From an uncultured Verrucomicrobiales bacterium (GTDB taxonomy: Bacteria > Verrucomicrobiota > Verrucomicrobiia > Verrucomicrobiales > DEV007), in NCBI GenBank assembly GCA_943789025.1, contig CALSSN010000016.1:62001-126000 (forward strand): a DNA stretch of 64,000 nt, read 5' to 3'. The position numbers and the translations under genes were made by a program. The notes beneath the pieces were generated by a model. It was not told the origin of the DNA. It searched no databases and saw only the letters and a list, made by a program, of their open reading frames with translations. Position 1 is the first letter of the stretch. Each line of letters opens with the position of its first letter. Positions 62,565-64,000 of the stretch are shown here, one piece after another.

Positions 62565-63986
62565 CTATGACCTTCTCAAGAGTTGTCCACGTCCCATTGT
62601 TCCGACGAATTTTCCCTCCCGCACGGCAACGTCGCCGCGGACAGTCACCAGCGAAGGACGGCCCTGGATTTCGAAGCCTTCGAAGGCGCTGTAGTCGGTT
62701 TCCATGAGCTGGGTCTTTGCCGAGAGGGTACCACGGTGACTGGGGTCGTAAATGACAAGGTCAGCGTCCGCTCCTTCTGTTACTTCGCCCTTTCGCGGGT
62801 AGAGGCCAAAGCGCTTGGCTGCATTGGTTGAAGCAGCAGCTACAAAGGTGTGGAGATCGATCCTCCCAGCCACTACCCCATGGGTAAAAAGAAGGTTCAC
62901 GCGATCTTCTATACTGGGAATGCCATTTGGAATCCGGCTGAAATCGGCACCCTCACCCGTGGGGTGAAAGTTCGCATCCACCGCCTTCCCGGCCTCCGGG
63001 TGCCCCATATGCTTCTGGGTGGCAAAATCAAAGGGTGCATGGTCGGTAGCCACGGTAGAAATCGTGCCATCGGCAAGCTTCTCCCAGAGGTAGTCGCTGT
63101 GCTCTCGCGAGCGGATCGGGGGAGACATAACATATTTGGCTCCCTCGAAGCTCGGTCGCTCCGCGTAGCTGCTATCGAGCACAAGGTAGGGAATAACCGT
63201 TTCGATAGTTGCCCTGACTCCGCGCTTGCGGGCAGCAACGATCACCTCCACTGCGGGCCGACAAGAGGTGTGAACCACATAGACCTCGGCACCAGTCATC
63301 TCGGCAAAACTCATCAGGTGGTGACACCCCTCGGCCTCGACAGCAACCGGCCGGGATGGTTCGTGCCACTCCGGACCGACCTTCCCAGCGGCCACCAGTT
63401 TCCCCTGGGTCTGGGCAATAAGTTCAGCATTCTCACAGTGGGCGGTCACCACCACCCCGAGTTTTTTTGCCAGGGCCAGCGTCCGGTAGAGTTCCTCGTC
63501 ATCGATCCCGAAGGCTCCCTTGTATGCGAGGAAGACCTTGAATGAGGTAACACCCTCCTTCTCGACGATCTGCCGGAGCTGCTTCCCGGTAGTTTCATCA
63601 AACCGGGTCACGCCCATATGGAACGCGTAGTCGCAGGCAGAGACCCCGTCAGCTTTTGCCTTCCAGAGTCGAAACGCCTCAAGCGGTTCCTCCTCCCGCG
63701 AAGGACAGCACATTTCGATCAGAGTGGTAGTCCCCCCGACCAGCGCCGCGCGGCTCGCGCTGTTATAAGTATCTTTCGCGAAGGTCCCCATAAACGGGAG
63801 GTAGATGTGGACGTGAGGGTCAATGAAGCCTGGGAAAACATACTTGCCGGTGGCATCGATGACTTCGTCGGCAACCACATCGAGACGCGCACCAATCTTC
63901 GTGATGGTTTCACCCTGACAGAAAATATCCGCCGTGCGCCTCGCGTCAGCATTGACGATATCAGCGTTCTGGATCAGCAGGGACAT
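62565..63986 (-). CDS. hydA: Dihydropyrimidinase
   Basis: 473 residues from the ATG at 63986 (MSLLIQNADIVNADA), wholly inside the window. Zinc amidohydrolase that opens 5,6-dihydropyrimidine rings (hydantoinase activity also common). Motifs: FPGFIDPHVHIYLPFMGT (H-x-H), TSFKVFLAYKGAFG (carboxylated Lys), VVTAHCENAE and YVVHTS (His ligands), and STVATDHAPFDF (Asp). The substrate-loop Tyr is probably in KYVMSPPIRS. Pyrimidine-reductive genes (preA, preT, beta-ureidopropionase) would be expected beyond the right edge. The downstream lyase gene is only 37 bases away and may be in the same transcript. Confidence 0.9.
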   Translation of the reverse strand: MSLLIQNADIVNADARRTADIFCQGETITKIGARLDVVADEVIDATGKYVFPGFIDPHVHIYLPFMGTFAKDTYNSASRAALVGGTTTLIEMCCPSREEEPLEAFRLWKAKADGVSACDYAFHMGVTRFDETTGKQLRQIVEKEGVTSFKVFLAYKGAFGIDDEELYRTLALAKKLGVVVTAHCENAELIAQTQGKLVAAGKVGPEWHEPSRPVAVEAEGCHHLMSFAEMTGAEVYVVHTSCRPAVEVIVAARKRGVRATIETVIPYLVLDSSYAERPSFEGAKYVMSPPIRSREHSDYLWEKLADGTISTVATDHAPFDFATQKHMGHPEAGKAVDANFHPTGEGADFSRIPNGIPSIEDRVNLLFTHGVVAGRIDLHTFVAAASTNAAKRFGLYPRKGEVTEGADADLVIYDPSHRGTLSAKTQLMETDYSAFEGFEIQGRPSLVTVRGDVAVREGKFVGTMGRGQLLRRS

Positions 63987-64000
63987 GACGATGAGCAAAT

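Overview
The window looks like a chromosome segment of a marine or otherwise glycan-degrading member of the Verrucomicrobiota (PVC superphylum). The taxonomic signs are a PVC-type 'membrane-bound dehydrogenase' beta-propeller fused to ThuA, SGNH and cupredoxin modules, a planctomycete-type cytochrome c partner, formylglycine sulfatases next to a GH95 fucosidase, and a mix of ATGA-overlapping operons with weak or absent Shine-Dalgarno sites. This is inference from gene content; no 16S gene is present.

Layout. 1-3.7 kb: a transport cluster (MFS transporter, sugar-binding lipoprotein, porin O/P whose reading frame is broken twice). 3.8-8.7 kb: serS-tilS, an unknown protein, a metallophosphoesterase and a Gly/His-rich lipoprotein. 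8.8-13.6 kb (+): glgC, a nucleotide-sugar epimerase, an M20 deacylase and a coiled-coil D,D-carboxypeptidase. 13.6-17.2 kb (-): a GDP-heptose operon with a glycosyltransferase, an HddC-GmhB fusion and HddA. 17.5-25.6 kb: a DsbD-N-like protein, a 1501-residue modular quinoprotein-like lipoprotein, a divergent small cytochrome c, a SurA/PpiD-like chaperone and a TPR protein. 25.7-30.7 kb (-): complete queF-queC-queE-queD for preQ0/preQ1 synthesis, cimA and hisF. 30.8-37.8 kb: xerC-like recombinase, the RNase P RNA, an OmpA-domain protein, a GT-C-like membrane protein, a HAD phosphatase, a thioredoxin-fold protein with an in-frame UGA, and cysQ.

37.9-60.2 kb is a fucose / sulfated-fucan utilisation region, all on the minus strand: two tandem secreted paralogues of unknown family (one frameshifted), two sulfatases, an esterase, a sodium:solute symporter, a GH95 alpha-L-fucosidase, an unknown secreted protein, lutABC, a RhaD-type aldolase/dehydrogenase fusion, a RhaB-type kinase and FucI. 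Together these can remove sulfate and acyl groups outside the cytoplasm, import saccharides, release L-fucose inside the cell, convert it through fuculose and fuculose-1-phosphate to DHAP and lactaldehyde, then to lactate and pyruvate. No bacterial microcompartment shell gene is present here. 60.3-64 kb: a SMUG1-type DNA glycosylase, a structured RNA candidate ending in a strong terminator, a methylisocitrate-lyase-family protein with an altered active-site motif, and a dihydropyrimidinase.

The most interesting signal is at 36399-36899. A secreted thioredoxin-fold protein has TGA exactly where the first redox cysteine of W-C-x-x-C should be. An 8-bp stem-loop with a G in the first two loop bases lies at the distance expected for a bacterial SECIS element. 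This reads as a candidate UxxC selenoprotein that ordinary gene calling would split into two fragments.
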